Shown: positions 52,060 to 61,230, counted from the first letter of the stretch. The stretch: DNA of 64,000 bases from an uncultured Clostridium sp. (GCA_958438515.1 CAUBRZ010000003.1:27715-91714); one strand, 5' to 3'. A program made the numbers and translations. Notes: generated by a model from the sequence alone, not told the origin.

Positions 52060-52344
52060 TTAATTTTCTTCTACAGTTCTTTCAATGTCCAAACTCTCAA
52101 TTTTTCCCTTTACCTTAATATCATCGTCTGTCATATTTTCCAAATTTAGTCCATATCCATTTATATTTATTACACCAATATATGTGCTTATTCTTACAAA
52201 AAACTCTTCATATTCTAATATACCTTTAAAATTTTCAATTATTATCTCGTCAAATCCAGTAATTATAATTTTAGGTACATTTGAGCAAACTTCTTTCGGC
52301 AGTTCTAACATTTTATCAATTCTATTATAATTATTTTTCTTCAT
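52060..52344 (-). CDS. yqfC: Sporulation protein YqfC (YabP/YqfC family)
   Basis: 94 residues. LELPKEVCSNVPKIIITGFDEIIIENFKGILEY and IGVININGYGLNLENM are family motifs. Directly between the interrupted pdaA and yqfD. Confidence 0.92.
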   Translation of the reverse strand: MKKNNYNRIDKMLELPKEVCSNVPKIIITGFDEIIIENFKGILEYEEFFVRISTYIGVININGYGLNLENMTDDDIKVKGKIESLDIERTVEEN

Positions 52345-52362
52345 ATTCTTTATCCTTTCAGA

Positions 52363-52755
52363 TTATTTTTCAAATTCATCTAAAGATTTAAATTCATAAC
52401 CCATATTTTTTGATTCTTTAATAATACTATCTAATAAATTTGTATTGGTTTTTGAATTTCCATGTAAAAGCATTATTTCTCCATTGTGCAAATTTTCTAA
52501 TATTTTTTTCTTTGCATTTTGTTCATCAGGTTGTTTATTTTCATTCCAATCTTCATATGCAAATGACCACATAACTGTTTTATATCCTAATGATTTTGTA
52601 ACTTGAAGTGTTTTTTGGCTATATTCACCTTTTGGTGGTCTTATATATTTCATCTCATAATTAAATTTCTCATATATTGTCTGATGCAATTCCATTATTT
52701 CTTTTCTTATTTGTTCTTCTGTTAAATCTGGCATACTTTTATGGTTTACTGTATG
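52363..52755 (-). pseudogene. pdaA: pdaA 3' half (interrupted by the 4.5-kb element)
   Basis: C-terminal 130 residues of the polysaccharide deacetylase whose first half is at 57300-57718. It begins at the metal-binding HTVNH (52755), continues KSMPDLTEEQ, YIRPPKGEYSQKTL, VMWSFAYEDW and IMLLHGNS, and ends SLDEFEK. In its present location it has no upstream start; joined to the other half it gives 269 residues, the right size for PdaA. Confidence 0.88.
52754..52755. other. Left attachment-site core of the pdaA element
   Basis: The two-base core TG (CA on the minus strand) sits where pdaA sequence (CATACAGTAAACCA) meets element sequence (GTATCATAAATA). The same two bases at 57300-57301 mark the other junction. 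Confidence 0.7.
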
Positions 52756-52821
52756 TATTTATGATACCTTAAGTCCAGTATGTATAGTTTTATAACCAAT
52801 ACTTAACAGTATTAGTGCTTT

Positions 52822-54420
52822 TTAAACTGGTTTAGAAAATTTAAATTTAATATACAAATTTCTGTTATTGTCAAATTCTATTTTCTCAATAAACCTTTCA
52901 TATATTTGTTTATTTATATTTTTTAACTCCAAAGTATTTTTCATACAATAAATTAATTTATTGTTATTTACCTCTTGTGCTTTTTTATTCATTCTATCTA
53001 TTTCCAAATTAATTTCTTTATTTTCCTCTAATATTTTCTTTCTTTCTTTTATTTTCTTTTTATAAATCATTTCAAAATCTTCTATTTGAATGGTCTTACT
53101 TACCTTATCTTTATATATTTCTTCTAACATCAATTCAATCGAATTTAAATATCTATTGTTTCTTTCTATCTTTTTATTTAATTTTTCTTTTTTGCTTTCA
53201 TCTTTTGATTTTGATTGCTTATATATTTTTTTAAGTTCCTCTTCTGAAATATTAATTTTTATTAATTCTTCTTTTATCTTTTCTTTTACCTTTTCTTCTA
53301 TATATATAGTTCTTAATTGTCTACAATTACAATCATTTTTATTCGAATTTTTATTTGAGCAAATAAAGTACTCTATCTTCCACTCTTTACCTGATTTTCT
53401 TTTTTCACTCCTACATCTTAAAGTCGCTACTCCTCCACATTCCCTACAAAAGATTAACCCCTTTAGTGGATGATCATATTTTCTAATTCTTGATACATGC
53501 TTATTTTTAATTTTTTCTTGTGCTTTATTCCATGTTTCTAAATCTATTATTGGCTCATGCATATTTTCTACTATAATATAATCTTCTGGTTTATTTGTTT
53601 TTACTTTATCAATTTTATGACTTATTTTTTGTGTCTTTCTTCCAACAACATTTCCTATATACACTTCATTTTTTAATATTTTTCCAATTTGTGTTCTGAG
53701 CCATATATACTTCCCATCTTTATTCTTACTTTTCCTTTTCATAAATGTTGGTATTTCTAAATATATACTTGGAGCAATTATTTCTCTTTTATTTAATTGA
53801 TCAGCAATTTTATTTGGAGACATACCTTTATTTACATACATATCAAATATATCTTTGACAATTTCCGAAGCATATTCATCAATAATTAAATGATTTTTTA
53901 TGATTTTATCCTTTTTATATCCATATGGAGCAATTCCTCCTTGAAATTCTCCTTTTTCTATCTTTCTTTGTTTTACACTTTTAATTTTGTTTGAAATATC
54001 CTGAGCATAATAATCATTAAAACTTAATTTAAATGTTAAAAACTGAAGTCCATCCATCTTTAATGTGTCCACATTATCTCCAATTGCAATATATCTTATC
54101 GACTTTGTAGGAAAATATCTTTCAAGATAATAACCTGTATCAATATGATCTCTACCAAATCTTGATAAATCTTTGGTTATAATACAATCAATTCTTTCTT
54201 TTTCTATATCTTCCAACATTTTCTCAAAACCAGGTCTGTTAAAATTCGTACCAGTGTAACCATCATCTACATATTCTTTGGCTACTTCTAAATCTTCATG
54301 TTCTGAAATAAAAGTATCTATAATATCTCTTTGATTTTCAATACTTTCACTTTCTCTGTCATCTCCATCTTCTCGTGATAATCTCATGTATTTTGCAACC
54401 TTATATTTTTCTCTAATCAT
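52822..54420 (-). CDS. Large serine recombinase
   Basis: 532 residues from ATG 54420 (AGAAGG upstream). Resolvase domain with nucleophile S15 (AKYMRLSREDGDD), RESESIENQR, DDGYTGTNFNRPGFEKM and KDLSRFGRDHIDTGYY. Then a recombinase domain (SPNKIADQLNKREI) and a zinc ribbon (CRECGG...CSNKNSNKNDCNC). A long coiled coil (about 390-500) typical of large serine integrases follows. It ends 67 bases from the left element end, so it should catalyse insertion and, with a partner, excision. Confidence 0.93.
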   Translation of the reverse strand: MIREKYKVAKYMRLSREDGDDRESESIENQRDIIDTFISEHEDLEVAKEYVDDGYTGTNFNRPGFEKMLEDIEKERIDCIITKDLSRFGRDHIDTGYYLERYFPTKSIRYIAIGDNVDTLKMDGLQFLTFKLSFNDYYAQDISNKIKSVKQRKIEKGEFQGGIAPYGYKKDKIIKNHLIIDEYASEIVKDIFDMYVNKGMSPNKIADQLNKREIIAPSIYLEIPTFMKRKSKNKDGKYIWLRTQIGKILKNEVYIGNVVGRKTQKISHKIDKVKTNKPEDYIIVENMHEPIIDLETWNKAQEKIKNKHVSRIRKYDHPLKGLIFCRECGGVATLRCRSEKRKSGKEWKIEYFICSNKNSNKNDCNCRQLRTIYIEEKVKEKIKEELIKINISEEELKKIYKQSKSKDESKKEKLNKKIERNNRYLNSIELMLEEIYKDKVSKTIQIEDFEMIYKKKIKERKKILEENKEINLEIDRMNKKAQEVNNNKLIYCMKNTLELKNINKQIYERFIEKIEFDNNRNLYIKFKFSKPV

Positions 54421-54440
54421 TAAGTTCAACCTTCTTTTTA

Positions 54441-54545
54441 CTAATCTAATTCATTGATAAAAATATTTCTTAGCACTTCCTCAAGTATATCTTTTAAATT
54501 TTCTTCTCCATATGATATATAAACATTTTTTATTGGATTTTCCAT
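54441..54545 (-). CDS. 34-codon ORF before the recombinase
   Basis: MENPIKNVYISYGEENLKD... with GGAGGAAAGCTA before ATG, 20 bases upstream of the recombinase. Mostly helical and acidic. Position suggests a recombination directionality factor or leader peptide, but this is only inference. Confidence 0.5.
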   Translation of the reverse strand: MENPIKNVYISYGEENLKDILEEVLRNIFINELD

Positions 54546-54587
54546 TAGCTTTCCTCCATTCTTTTTAATACTATGAGTCAAGCCAAA

Positions 54588-54627
54588 AAAAAATAACTTA
54601 GGAATTTAATCCTAAGCTATTTTTTTA
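54588..54627 (-). terminator. Terminator after ohyA
   Basis: AATA-CTTAGGA and TCCTAAG-TATT arms flanked by A and T runs, 7-45 bases after the ohyA stop; works in both directions. Confidence 0.85.
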
Positions 54628-54633
54628 TTTCTT

Positions 54634-56412
54634 CTAAATTGCTCCACATTTTTTTAATAATTTCTCAATTTCTGTATCTTTTATTTTCTTTAAGCCTTCT
54701 TTTAGTGCTATTCTTTGTTTTAATGGTAAATCCATTTCTGTAAGTTTTTTACCATCATTTAATTTTACTGTTGCACTAATTAAATCTCTTACATCATATA
54801 CACTACCCCAAACTTCAGGTACCCCACGGTCTATATTACATAATGTATATACTGCTTCCATTGCTGTACGAATTGAATATTCTGTTGTAAATACTGTATC
54901 TCTTGGAGTTTCAGCATATTGTCCCATAAATGCTAAGTTTACAGATCCATTTGGAACAACTAAAGGTCTATCTCCGTATTTTCTTGGTTCAAAGAATGAT
55001 GTTACATATGGCATCATACAAGGTGTTGTATTACATTCATTTTTTGCTAATTCCATTATTTTATCTTTTGGAATACCTATATGATATAACCATTCTGCTG
55101 CAAGTTCTATTCCTGTGCATTGATACATTGGTTTGTCAATGAAGTCACCTTTATCTTCCCAACAATTTAATCCATAAATCCAAATTAGACAGTCATTCTT
55201 AGATTGTTCTCTAAATTGTCCTTGACGGTTTATTGTCCAACTTATTAACCAAGAAGAATCTTTACAAGTTACAATTCCTCCTGTTACAACTTTACCTGAA
55301 AGTGGATCACGATGACATATTTTTTTGATTGCTTCTAATATTTCTTTGTTAGATGTTTGAACTGTCCATGATTCCCAACTTGTTTCTTTTATATCTTTAA
55401 AGAATTTATCTGGATTTCCAAAAGCTTTATCTTGTTTTGCCATGTTTTTCCATAATTCAATTGAAGGTCCTTCACCATTTTTTATTTTCAATTCTGGTGC
55501 ATGTGTTTGATCTCCATATGCTGAATTGTCTCCTTGGCAACCATTTGTAACGAATACTAAATCATCTTCTGTTAAATCTATTTTTTTATCTTCTCCTCCT
55601 TGAGTATAATAAATAACTTTTGCTACTTTTCTTTCATCATTACAATTACATTCTATATTTTTAACTGTAGTATCATATTCGACTTTTACACCTCTTTCTT
55701 CCAAATATTTAACCATTGGAAGAATCATTGATTCATATTGATTATATCTTGTAAATCTTAATGCACTTAAATCTGGTAGTCCATCAATATGATGTATATA
55801 TCTTTGTAAGTATAATTTCATTTCTAATGCACTATGCCATTTTTCAAATGCAAACATAGTTTGCCAATAAATCCAAAAATTAGTTTTATAAAAATCCTCG
55901 TCAAAAATATCATCAATTGTTTTATCTCCTAATTCTTCATCTGTTGACATGAATAATTTTAACAATTGCTCTGTTGCTTTTGGATTCATTCCATATTTTT
56001 TATCTGTATGAGCATCTTGACCTTGTTTTTCTGTTACACGACATAAAGAATAATTTGGATCTTCTTTATTTAATTTATAATATTCTGAAAAAATTGTCTC
56101 TCCTGGATTGTCTATTGATGGAATAGAACGGAATAAATCCCACATACATTCAAAATGGTTATCCATTTCACGACCACCACGCATGATATATCCTCTATTT
56201 TTATCAAATATTCCATCACAAGAACCTCCTGGTAATGGTAAATGCTCAAATAATGTTATATTTTCTCCTGGCATTTGAGCATCACGAACTAGAAAACAAG
56301 CTGCTGATAGCCCAGCAAGTCCAGTTCCAACAATATAAGCCTTCTTTCTTTCAATTCCTTCTGGCTTTTCTGCTTTTGCAAAAGCCTCATAATTTCCACT
56401 TGAATAATACAT
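54634..56412 (-). CDS. ohyA: Oleate hydratase
   Basis: 592 residues, the full length of FAD-dependent oleate hydratase (myosin-cross-reactive antigen family), which adds water to the cis-9 double bond of unsaturated fatty acids to give 10-hydroxy acids. FAD site YIVGTGLAGLSAACFL (27-42), LPLPGGSCDG, RGGREMDNHFECMWDLF, YNQYESMILPMVKYLEERGV, TNGCQGDNSAYGDQTH and the C-terminal VNLAFMGQYAETPRDTVFTTEYSIRTAM are all present. A detoxifying enzyme for host or dietary fatty acids, here carried as cargo on the pdaA element, downstream of a TetR gene. Confidence 0.95.
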   Translation of the reverse strand: MYYSSGNYEAFAKAEKPEGIERKKAYIVGTGLAGLSAACFLVRDAQMPGENITLFEHLPLPGGSCDGIFDKNRGYIMRGGREMDNHFECMWDLFRSIPSIDNPGETIFSEYYKLNKEDPNYSLCRVTEKQGQDAHTDKKYGMNPKATEQLLKLFMSTDEELGDKTIDDIFDEDFYKTNFWIYWQTMFAFEKWHSALEMKLYLQRYIHHIDGLPDLSALRFTRYNQYESMILPMVKYLEERGVKVEYDTTVKNIECNCNDERKVAKVIYYTQGGEDKKIDLTEDDLVFVTNGCQGDNSAYGDQTHAPELKIKNGEGPSIELWKNMAKQDKAFGNPDKFFKDIKETSWESWTVQTSNKEILEAIKKICHRDPLSGKVVTGGIVTCKDSSWLISWTINRQGQFREQSKNDCLIWIYGLNCWEDKGDFIDKPMYQCTGIELAAEWLYHIGIPKDKIMELAKNECNTTPCMMPYVTSFFEPRKYGDRPLVVPNGSVNLAFMGQYAETPRDTVFTTEYSIRTAMEAVYTLCNIDRGVPEVWGSVYDVRDLISATVKLNDGKKLTEMDLPLKQRIALKEGLKKIKDTEIEKLLKKCGAI

Positions 56413-56478
56413 AATTTTTACCTCCTATAATTATTACAATATAATTGTTACCATTCGATATTATTTTTTTCAATAAAC

Positions 56479-56516
56479 AAAAAAAGCCATATGATAATTT
56501 TTTTATCATATAGCCA
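56479..56516 (-). terminator. Terminator after the tetR gene
   Basis: GCTATATGATA/TATCATATGGC arms then TTTTTTTG on the minus strand. Confidence 0.8.
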
Positions 56517-56537
56517 AAATTGATGTAATATCATTTT

Positions 56538-57101
56538 TTATTTATCTTCTTTATTAAATTGATCTAATGCCTCTACTATATTGCCATGAACTAATATTGA
56601 TAATTTCTTTATTATTCTTTTTGGATCTTCTTTCATGTCATCTCCTATCCAATCTAGCATTAATCCTACAAAAGCATTTTTATAAAAATTAGCAATAAAT
56701 TCTTTATCTTCTTCTCTTACTTCTATATCTTTCGATTTTTCATTAATAACGCTCATCATCAAGTTATAAGTTAATTCATTTAAGAATTTTTCTATATGTT
56801 CTCTACTAACATTTTTATACACATTCATAATAAATGGTTTATTTTCTAAGACTGCTTCAAAAATTTGGTAGCACCCTTCTTGCCATGTATCATATGTCTT
56901 TTTCCCTTTGATTGCCTTTTTTGCATCTTCTAAACAAGACCATTCAATTAAATCATAGATATCATGAAAATGATAATAAAACGTCATTCTATTTATTCCA
57001 CAGTCATTTGTTAAATCTTCTACTGTAATTTTATTTACTTTCTTTTTTAAAAGCATTTTTTTTAATGAATTTTCCAAAGCATTTTTTGTTAAATTTGACA
57101 A
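56538..57101 (-). CDS. TetR-family regulator of the element
   Basis: 187 residues starting with TTG 57101 behind GGAGATG. N-terminal helix-turn-helix (KKVNKITVEDLTNDCGINRMTFYYHFHDIYDLIEW) and an all-helical ligand domain of the DhaS/TetR_C_8 type (AFVGLMLDWIGDDMKEDPKRII). Upstream of ohyA with its own terminator; probably represses ohyA until a fatty acid binds. Confidence 0.88.
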   Translation of the reverse strand: MSNLTKNALENSLKKMLLKKKVNKITVEDLTNDCGINRMTFYYHFHDIYDLIEWSCLEDAKKAIKGKKTYDTWQEGCYQIFEAVLENKPFIMNVYKNVSREHIEKFLNELTYNLMMSVINEKSKDIEVREEDKEFIANFYKNAFVGLMLDWIGDDMKEDPKRIIKKLSILVHGNIVEALDQFNKEDK

Positions 57102-57146
57102 ATTAAATCATCTCCATATCTATGTATTATAATTTTTCCAGTAAGA

Positions 57147-57176
57147 ATTATAACATATAAAATAAAAATTATACAA
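57147..57176 (-). promoter_or_regulatory. Promoter for tetR
   Basis: TTGTAT, 18 bases, TATAAT on the minus strand, inside the element near its right end. Confidence 0.6.
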
Positions 57177-57299
57177 GATTTTTATTTTAAATTTTTACTT
57201 CAATTTCATAATTCACACTATACATTTCTCTACATATAATATATATTTATTTAAATGTAGAATTTTTTAGTGATCGGTTACATTAAGGATATTGGAAAT

Positions 57300-57301
57300 T
57301 G
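57300..57301. other. Right attachment-site core of the pdaA element
   Basis: pdaA sequence GTAGGAAAT is followed by CA (minus strand) and then element sequence ATTTCCAATATCC. Confidence 0.7.
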
Positions 57302-57718
57302 ATTTCCTACAATATGACCTTCTTCTATCATTTGTTTTACTAGATCAGGTTGTGTATTTAAATAATGTGCTGTTATAAAAAAGGTAGCATTTACTTGGTT
57401 TTCCTTCAATGTTGCTAATATCTTCTCTGTATATCCTGCCTCATATCCTTCATCAAATGTTAAATATACATATTTCTTATCCTTGTTACCTAATGCTATT
57501 CCTTCTCCCTGTGTTAATAGTTCTAAATTCTTTTTACCTAAATCAGGTTGTTCATGATTATCATTTCTTTTTATTCCCCATCCTATTTTTTGATTACTTA
57601 ATGTTTGTGCATTTGTTTGTTTTGTATTATCTTTTGTTTTGTTTTCTGATATCACACTTAAAGAAAATATTGATATTAGCAAAACTAATATTATTATTCT
57701 TTTTGTTCTTTTTTTCAT
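57300..57718 (-). pseudogene. pdaA: pdaA 5' half (interrupted by the 4.5-kb element)
   Basis: N-terminal 139 native residues of a PdaA-type N-acetylmuramic acid deacetylase, needed for muramic lactam in spore cortex. Signal/anchor (6-24), WGIKRNDNHEQPDL, YVYLTFDEGYEAGYTEKIL and TFFITAHYLNTQPDLVKQMIEEGHIVGN. After GGAAAT the sequence becomes element DNA, adding seven foreign codons before a stop (57278). The missing next residues HTVNH are at 52755. Transcript would read into the element. Confidence 0.88.
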
Positions 57719-57915
57719 TAAAAATCAGCTCCTGTTCTTTTCTTAATTTTATGAATTTATTGTTAAATTATTACTTTTTGCAATTAAAGGTTTGACATGT
57801 TCTCTTTTTATTAAATATTGTGTTTTTCTTATTGCTTTTATAGTATCAATATTTCTGGTTCTTTAGCTAACTAAAACTATTACCTTTATCATTTGGATAA
57901 TTTTGTAAATTTCTA

Positions 57916-57944
57916 TTGACAATATACATATTTTGGATTATATT
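57916..57944 (+). promoter_or_regulatory. Promoter of the agr regulator-kinase operon
   Basis: TTGACA, 17 bases, TATATT, in the 320-base gap between divergent pdaA and the response regulator gene. Nothing else in the gap was recognised. Confidence 0.75.
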
Positions 57945-58039
57945 GTTATTATTACTGGAAAATTAAGGTAATGGCCTTATTGTTGTCAAACCTTGTTTTC
58001 TTGTTTTTTGTACCAGTTAATAAAAGAAGGGATAATTAT

Positions 58040-58753
58040 ATGTTAAATTTTGCTATATGTGATGATAATATAAATATTTTAGATAAATTAGAAAAGATGC
58101 TTGAAAATATTTTTACTAAAAACAATTTTGATGCAACTGTATCTTTTAAATCTGATAACACTAAAGATATGTTAGATTATGTGAGTAATAATAAACTTGA
58201 TGTTATTATGTTAGATATCAATTTAAAATCAAACAAGAGTGGTTTGGAACTTGCAGAAGCTATAAGGAAAATTAATAAAAATTCATATATAATTTTCACT
58301 ACTGGACATTTAGAATATGCTATGGTTGCATATAAGTTTAAAACTTTTGATTATTTAGCAAAACCCTTAACATATGATAGATTAGAAGAAACTGTAAAAA
58401 GATTATTTGAAGATGTAAATGGCTCACCCAAAAAATATATTAAAATTGATAATAAAAATACAATTATTGATGAGTCTGAAGTTCAATATATTAAAAGAGA
58501 TGGAATGAAACTTGTCTTTCATACACCTACTCGTGATTATGATACATATAGCTCTTTTAATAAATTTCAAGACAAGTTACCAACAAATTACAAAAGATGT
58601 CATAAATCTTGTATAGCAAATATATCTCAAATTAAGGATGTTGAACCTGTTTCTGGAACAATAACTTTTAAAGATAACAGCACTTGTGAAATTGGTCCGA
58701 AATATAAAGTAGATTTAATGGAGGTTTTAAAAGATTATGGAAATTTTGAATAA
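58040..58753 (+). CDS. agrA: LytTR response regulator, AgrA-like
   Basis: 237 residues from ATG 58040 (AGAAGGGAT upstream). Receiver domain with D8/D9, phosphoacceptor D59 (VIMLDINL) and K108 (YLAKPL). LytTR DNA-binding domain from about 137 (IKIDNKNTIIDESEVQYIKRDGMKLVF, RCHKSCIANI). Its 3' end overlaps the kinase gene by 17 bases. It most likely answers the AgrD peptide and binds the paired repeats before agrB. Confidence 0.9.
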   Translation: MLNFAICDDNINILDKLEKMLENIFTKNNFDATVSFKSDNTKDMLDYVSNNKLDVIMLDINLKSNKSGLELAEAIRKINKNSYIIFTTGHLEYAMVAYKFKTFDYLAKPLTYDRLEETVKRLFEDVNGSPKKYIKIDNKNTIIDESEVQYIKRDGMKLVFHTPTRDYDTYSSFNKFQDKLPTNYKRCHKSCIANISQIKDVEPVSGTITFKDNSTCEIGPKYKVDLMEVLKDYGNFE

Positions 58754-60083
58754 TATATGGATGGCTGTTAGTACTCCGAATGAAAGTTTAATAAATATAA
58801 TTGCTATACCTGCAGTTATTATTGAAAACTTTTTAATAATGTCTTTGTTTATTTCTATCTTACATATTTCTGCTAATAGATATAAGAAAATAGCTTATGT
58901 GCTAACTTTATCAGCTATAGGTATTTTCACTATGTATTTCATACCTAATCCATTTAATATATTTATAAATTATTTCGCATCTGTAGCTATTGCATACTTT
59001 GTATTTAAGAATTCTCTTTTAAAAACTACCATATCAGCTATTATAGCTTTAACTATATTTAATCTAATTGGCATATTAATATTGAACCCTTATTTAACAA
59101 TATTTCATATAGAAACATCTACATTAAATACTATATTTATTTACAGACTATTATATATTTCTATAATGTATCTCTTTACAGGTTTAATAATCTTTTTTAT
59201 AAACAATATCAATTTAAAAATAGAATCACCTGAAAATATTGATCGCAAAAATAAATTAATAATATTTTCTAATTTGTTTTTTGGTATACTAGCAATCATT
59301 ATTCAATCTATAACATTATTTTATTATGTAGATACATTACCAAATATAATTACATTTTTAAGTTTCATTTCTTTATTAGCATATTTCGCAATAAGTATCT
59401 ATAGTTTAACAAGAGTATTCAAATTGATTTTAACAACAAGAAAGTTAGAAAGTGCTGAAGCGTATAACAACACATTACGTATTTTGCATGATAATGTTAG
59501 AGGATTTAAACATGATTTTGATAATATAGTTACTACAATTGGTGGTTATATTAAAACTAATGATATGGAAGGATTAAAAAATTATTATTCTCAACTAGAA
59601 GATGATTGTCAAAGAGTCAATAATTTATATATCTTAAATCCTGATATTGTAAATAATGATGGTATTTATAATTTATTAACTAAGAAATATTATGAAGCTG
59701 AAAGAGAAGATATAAAAGTAAACATTACGTTCCTACTAGATTTAAGCACATTACATATGAAAATTTATGAATTTGCAAGAATTTTAGGTATTTTATTAGA
59801 TAATGCTATTGAAGCAAGTTCAGAAAGTACAGAAAAAATAATAAATTTGAGTTTTAAAGATGACTTTAGGAACTCAAGACAATTAATAACAATAGAAAAT
59901 ACTTATTCTAATAAAGATGTTAACACTGATATAATTTTTGAAAAAGGTGTTTCTGGAAAGGATGACCATACTGGACTTGGTCTATGGGAAGTTCGTAAAT
60001 TAATAAAAAAGAACAATAATATTAATTTGTTCACAACAAAAGACGATAAATTCTTTAAACAGCAATTGGAAATTTACTATTAA
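58737..60083 (+). CDS. agrC: Sensor histidine kinase, AgrC-like
   Basis: 448 residues. Six or seven membrane segments (about 18-235) as peptide sensor, then a dimerisation helix with LRILHDNVRGFKHDFDNIV (H-box, phosphorylated H about 260) and GHKL ATPase: N-box ILLDNAIEASSE and G-box GLGLWEVRKL. Start ATG 58737 behind GGAGG, overlapping the regulator gene. Confidence 0.9.
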   Translation: MEILNNIWMAVSTPNESLINIIAIPAVIIENFLIMSLFISILHISANRYKKIAYVLTLSAIGIFTMYFIPNPFNIFINYFASVAIAYFVFKNSLLKTTISAIIALTIFNLIGILILNPYLTIFHIETSTLNTIFIYRLLYISIMYLFTGLIIFFINNINLKIESPENIDRKNKLIIFSNLFFGILAIIIQSITLFYYVDTLPNIITFLSFISLLAYFAISIYSLTRVFKLILTTRKLESAEAYNNTLRILHDNVRGFKHDFDNIVTTIGGYIKTNDMEGLKNYYSQLEDDCQRVNNLYILNPDIVNNDGIYNLLTKKYYEAEREDIKVNITFLLDLSTLHMKIYEFARILGILLDNAIEASSESTEKIINLSFKDDFRNSRQLITIENTYSNKDVNTDIIFEKGVSGKDDHTGLGLWEVRKLIKKNNNINLFTTKDDKFFKQQLEIYY

Positions 60084-60092
60084 AATTCTATG

Positions 60093-60128
60093 AAAAAGAG
60101 GACATACCAAAATGGATGTCCTCTTTTT
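60093..60128. terminator. Bidirectional terminator between the kinase gene and agrD
   Basis: AAAAAGAGGACAT/ATGTCCTCTTTTT, 13-base arms with T run in both directions for convergent genes. Confidence 0.88.
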
Positions 60129-60162
60129 AGGATTGTATGTAATATAACATTTAAGTTATATC

Positions 60163-60200
60163 ATTGGTAAAAATATTTACTTCGAACTATTTTTACCAAT
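60163..60200. repeat. Perfect 12-base inverted repeat downstream of agrD
   Basis: ATTGGTAAAAAT and ATTTTTACCAAT flank 14 bases, 16 bases after the agrD stop. No T run on the minus strand; may stabilise the short agrD message. Confidence 0.55.
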
Positions 60201-60216
60201 GCTTATTTAGTACATT

Positions 60217-60339
60217 TTATTTTTCTTCTTTTATCATGCTTGCTGGCATCTTAGGTTGATGAAATATTGCATACATGAAGCATGCTGTATTAGTCGCTTT
60301 TGCATATTTTTCTGCTGTTTTTGCTAAGAATTTTAACAT
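60217..60339 (-). CDS. agrD: AgrD-type cyclic autoinducer precursor
   Basis: 40 residues. Amphipathic leader MLKFLAKTAEKYAKATNTA, then the invariant core C20 FMYAIFHQPKMP and a charged tail IKEEK. C20 would form the thiolactone ring; HQPK is the clostridial AgrD hallmark. AAGGAGGGGA ribosome binding site. Downstream of agrB, the peptidase that processes it. Confidence 0.9.
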   Translation of the reverse strand: MLKFLAKTAEKYAKATNTACFMYAIFHQPKMPASMIKEEK

Positions 60340-60398
60340 TAAAATCCCCTCCTTAGTAAATTTATATAATATAAAATATACCGGTACATATTTTTATA

Positions 60399-61025
60399 TT
60401 AATCCAATTCTGATGAAGTATTACTATATACTTCGTAACCATATTTATTATTAGTTAGTCTATAAACTGATTTAGTAATTGTAATTGTTTGAAATAAATT
60501 AGCTAATATTAGTATATTTGAAATCACATTACTTTTTACAATTAAAGATACTATTAATCCTAATGTGAAAGTAATATAAGATATAATTTGTTTTTTTCTT
60601 CTAACCTTTTCATCTAATATAGGTATATTCTCTGTATCTGCTGGAGCATACAGCTTTATCATTATTATTCCAAATACCCATGTAAATGCTACTAACGTAT
60701 ATTTCATTATACTTGTTAAAATAAAATATTGAGATATATATGGTATAAAACAATAAAAGGCTGTTGTAACTATTATGCATCCCAAATGTGTTTTTAAATG
60801 AACTCCACCAGAAGCACCTTTATATGGAAATAATGCTAAAAAAGTAAATAGTGCCAAGTCGAAAACTCCCAAAAAATAAGCAACTGCTAACATTATAAAC
60901 ACCTTAGGGACTTCTCCAACTAAATTTTGTAATCCAAAATTTATAACTTCTGCCCTATCATCATCTATATCTGGCATTTCTTTTCTTATTCTATTAGTTA
61001 AAAAGGTACAAATTTTTTCTATCAT
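60399..61025 (-). CDS. agrB: AgrB-type peptidase/export protein
   Basis: 208 residues, about five membrane segments. Catalytic H76 and C83 in GGVHLKTHLGC. Cuts the AgrD C-terminal tail and helps form the thiolactone. Ribosome binding site GAGGTG; followed by agrD after 59 bases. Confidence 0.92.
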   Translation of the reverse strand: MIEKICTFLTNRIRKEMPDIDDDRAEVINFGLQNLVGEVPKVFIMLAVAYFLGVFDLALFTFLALFPYKGASGGVHLKTHLGCIIVTTAFYCFIPYISQYFILTSIMKYTLVAFTWVFGIIMIKLYAPADTENIPILDEKVRRKKQIISYITFTLGLIVSLIVKSNVISNILILANLFQTITITKSVYRLTNNKYGYEVYSNTSSELD

Positions 61026-61092
61026 TTCTACACCTCTTTTATTGATTAATAAGATTTTAACATTATTTTTCTAAATTCTTACTTTTATTTTG

Positions 61093-61120
61093 TGAAAGTG
61101 GTTTTTTAGTTTATGAAAGT
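61093..61120 (-). promoter_or_regulatory. Paired direct repeats, likely LytTR-binding site before agrB
   Basis: TTGTGAAAGT and TTATGAAAGT, 21 bases apart (two helix turns), with a third TGAAAC at 61138. They lie just upstream of the inferred agrB promoter, the usual arrangement for AgrA-type activation. Confidence 0.65.
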
Positions 61121-61167
61121 TATTATTGTTTTTTTTATGAAACTTTTTTAGGTTTTATAAATCTTAT

Positions 61168-61196
61168 TTGATTTTTATGTCAAGTTGTGTTATAAT
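61168..61196 (+). promoter_or_regulatory. Promoter for the 59-residue gene
   Basis: TTGATT, 17 bases, perfect TATAAT. Confidence 0.75.
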
Positions 61197-61230
61197 CAAT
61201 ATATCATCAATAGAAAAAGGAGGACATATA

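Larger units (their letters stand above)
52756..57299 (-). mobile_element. Serine-recombinase integrative element inside pdaA carrying oleate hydratase and TetR
   Basis: 4.54 kb lying between two halves of one deacetylase gene that rejoin precisely in frame. Contains, all in the pdaA direction, a TetR regulator, oleate hydratase, a 34-codon ORF and a large serine recombinase at the left end next to the attachment site. No conjugation, phage or replication genes. A 2-base core fits serine recombinase chemistry. Confidence 0.85.
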
